From positions 62,001 through 126,000 of the forward strand of contig QCKH01000003.1 in assembly GCA_003215475.1 (NCBI GenBank): a stretch of 64,000 nucleotides of DNA. The letters run 5' to 3'. This document shows, in pieces, positions 62,586-64,000 of the stretch. Below the pieces are notes generated by a model that was not told the DNA's origin, searched no databases, and was given only the letters and a program-made list of their open reading frames with translations. The position numbers and the translations under genes were made by a program. How positions within the stretch are numbered: position 1 is the first letter of the stretch; the number at the start of each line of letters is the position of its first letter. The stretch comes from Prochlorococcus sp. AG-409-L21. Lineage in GTDB: Bacteria > Cyanobacteriota > Cyanobacteriia > PCC-6307 > Cyanobiaceae.

Positions 62586-64000
62586 TTAATCCAAAATATC
62601 TTTTACAAAATTAATTAGAGATTCTTTATCAATGGGACTATTACCCATGTTTTCTACGGCTAATGATGCCATGCAGCATCCTAATGCAGAAGTTGCCATG
62701 ACCTCTTGTTTACTTGCAATGCCAGTGGCCATTACTGCCAATAATGAATCTCCTGCACCTGCAACATCAACAGGATTTACTGAAAGCGCTGGAAATGGTT
62801 GGCTTCTTGGTAGACCTTTGCTTCTTTTTCGGTCATATGAAATAAAACCTTCTGAACCTAGTTTCATTATTAACCGATTGGTTCGAGTTGATTCCATTAA
62901 TTTTGTGCTTAATTTTTCAAGACCAGAATCTTTATCTTGAAGGGCTATCCGTGCTTCTCTTTCATTAGGACAGAGCAATGAAAAGTTTTTGAAACGAGCA
63001 ATTGAACCAACTTGACTACTGCATTGAACATCACCAAATAAGAATAAATCTAATGATTTAGCTAATTCGTATACCTTTTCTAAAACTCTGTCTGTAATTA
63101 CTCCATAAACAAAGTCTGAAATGACTATTCCATCTGCCTTTACTGAAACTCTTTCAAGAGTATCTATTATTTTATCTTCAATTTCTTCGTCAACATTATG
63201 TTCTTCTAACCGACTAACTCTAAATAATTTTTGATTTTCGACTAGATATCTTTTTTTAAAAGTTGTTGGACGAGACCTATCTTTAATTAAATTCCGTTCA
63301 ATATCTCTTTCCTTTAATGTATTTTCTACTATTTGAGATACATCATCATCACCTACTACTGATATGAATTGGCATTTTGCACCTAATGCTCGAATATGAG
63401 AAGCGACAACTGCTGCACCTCCAATAAAGTTCTTTGTTTCTAATTCTTTAACAACAATTACGGGCGCTTCGGCACTCATTCCAACTGCTTCACACGCAGC
63501 ATATTGATCAACAATAGTATCACCTAGCACTATAAGATTTGTAGATTCCCAATGCTTTATTGACTCAAGTAATGTTTTTCTATTTAGATTTTGTCTTTTA
63601 CATGAGCTCAAAAATTGATTTCTTCTTTTTTCTGATAACTTCTTCTCAGAACCAAGAAGTAATTCAGTAGAAGCATATTGTATTTCTCCAGAGTGGAAAA
63701 TTACTTTGCCTCCATTTTGGCGCTGTTCTAAAATAGCTTTAGAAACTTCAGCATGATTACTCTCTTGGTATTCAATACCTAAGAATAATGCTTTAGGCTT
63801 AACTCTCTGTATTGCTAATGATAATTCATCGTAATCTAGTAAAATTATATAGCTAGCTAGTGATAGAAGACTAAGTGCCTCTGCCCTTTCTTTTTGGGTA
63901 TATTCAAATTTAGAATTATTTTTATTATCACCATCTCCTAATAATGTGATTATTAAATTATCACCTTGATCTTTTGCATGCTTTAAATAACGTATATGAC
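62586..64000 (-). CDS. Nucleotidyltransferase-PfkB sugar kinase fusion (HldE-like, domains in reverse order), cut by window edge
   Basis: The frame is open from the right edge to the stop at 62586, so a start at TTG 63611 is only internal. The edge-side part (about 128 residues) reads HIRYLKHAKDQGD, YTQKERAEALSLL and PKALFLGIEYQ, a cytidylyltransferase-like fold resembling RfaE2, entered at the last His of its HxGH motif. The remainder (from about 63590) is a PfkB kinase with LGDTIVDQY, GGAAVVASHIRALG, CPNEREARIAL and DVAGAGDSLLAVM, as in HldE kinase. E. coli HldE has kinase first; here the transferase is first. It likely makes an ADP- or similar activated sugar such as heptose. Confidence 0.85.
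   Translation of the reverse strand, partial: HIRYLKHAKDQGDNLIITLLGDGDNKNNSKFEYTQKERAEALSLLSLASYIILLDYDELSLAIQRVKPKALFLGIEYQESNHAEVSKAILEQRQNGGKVIFHSGEIQYASTELLLGSEKKLSEKRRNQFLSSCKRQNLNRKTLLESIKHWESTNLIVLGDTIVDQYAACEAVGMSAEAPVIVVKELETKNFIGGAAVVASHIRALGAKCQFISVVGDDDVSQIVENTLKERDIERNLIKDRSRPTTFKKRYLVENQKLFRVSRLEEHNVDEEIEDKIIDTLERVSVKADGIVISDFVYGVITDRVLEKVYELAKSLDLFLFGDVQCSSQVGSIARFKNFSLLCPNEREARIALQDKDSGLEKLSTKLMESTRTNRLIMKLGSEGFISYDRKRSKGLPRSQPFPALSVNPVDVAGAGDSLLAVMATGIASKQEVMATSALGCCMASLAVENMGNSPIDKESLINFVKDILD

Noticed and set aside
34747..64000. IS element, transposase or integrase in the accessory region
   Set aside because: All frames of useful length were read; none shows a DDE or tyrosine recombinase motif. 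The mobility evidence is limited to tRNA remnants.
1..64000. CRISPR array, rRNA genes and riboswitches
   Set aside because: No regular spaced repeats, no rRNA-like stretch, and no TPP, cobalamin or FMN element could be recognised upstream of thiE, cobL, ribD or ribF.

Overview
The window looks like a low-GC picocyanobacterial chromosome, most likely a Prochlorococcus. The evidence is a nickel superoxide dismutase with its own maturation protease and a nickel permease next door, cyanobacterial signature genes (Ftn2/ZipN division protein, DUF3611/TIC21-like protein, DUF3122 protein, TIGR03792 protein, ThiD2-ThiE fusion, fused CbiE-CbiT), very tight gene packing and strong A+T bias. The strain cannot be named from sequence reading alone.

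Positions 1-34750 are core genome. In order they hold: the end of lpd, trpC, the nickel permease facing an fkpA-like/sodN/sodX group, lnt, mnmA, nnr, a group 2 sigma factor, pdhA, ftn2, ffh-rpsP-phoH, a Bax inhibitor-1 family protein, era-trmD, a membrane-anchored histidine phosphatase, ispF-TIGR03792-larB, two small unlisted-type genes, thiS-thiE, a 35-residue membrane protein, ribF, a TIC21-like gene, surE, pheS, NAD kinase, cobL (cbiET), an 88-residue gene-DUF3122-ribD run, ftsH, argF and lexA. A LexA-type palindrome precedes lexA.

Positions 34750-64000 are an A+T-rich accessory region devoted to surface polysaccharide. It starts with four minus-strand genes (unknown, C-methyltransferase-like, WbuC-like cupin, PhyH-like oxygenase). 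An intact tRNA-Ala(GGC) follows at 38958-39030. Immediately behind the tRNA sits a carbamoyltransferase, an SxtJ protein, a 53-residue DUF5989 protein and an SGNH hydrolase, matching the sxtI-sxtJ-sxtK arrangement known from saxitoxin clusters but without any toxin genes. Two decayed halves of a second tRNA-Ala lie at 42847-42885 (minus) and 44375-44408 (plus). Their breakpoint is in the palindromic anticodon arm, and inverting the DNA between them would rebuild one tRNA. This points to past tRNA-targeted recombination.

From 44496 on there are two sugar modules. The first (45334-55675) combines a DUF616-like glycosyltransferase, a FlaA1/CapD-type 4,6-dehydratase, a WecA-like phosphotransferase, glycosyltransferases, a NeuB-type synthase, an enolase-superfamily sugar-acid dehydratase, a D-2-hydroxyacid dehydrogenase and a CMP-nonulosonate cytidylyltransferase. 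The usual NeuC, aminotransferase and acetyltransferase genes are not seen, so the acidic sugar may be unusual. The second (56901-62379, minus) is a tightly overlapping CDP-sugar operon: cytidylyltransferase, 4,6-dehydratase, 3,5-epimerase-like protein, C-methyltransferase and reductase, with no RfbH 3-dehydrase. It predicts a C-methylated 6-deoxy CDP-hexose. The window ends inside a nucleotidyltransferase-PfkB kinase fusion whose domain order is the reverse of E. coli HldE.

No IS element, integrase, CRISPR array or rRNA was found.
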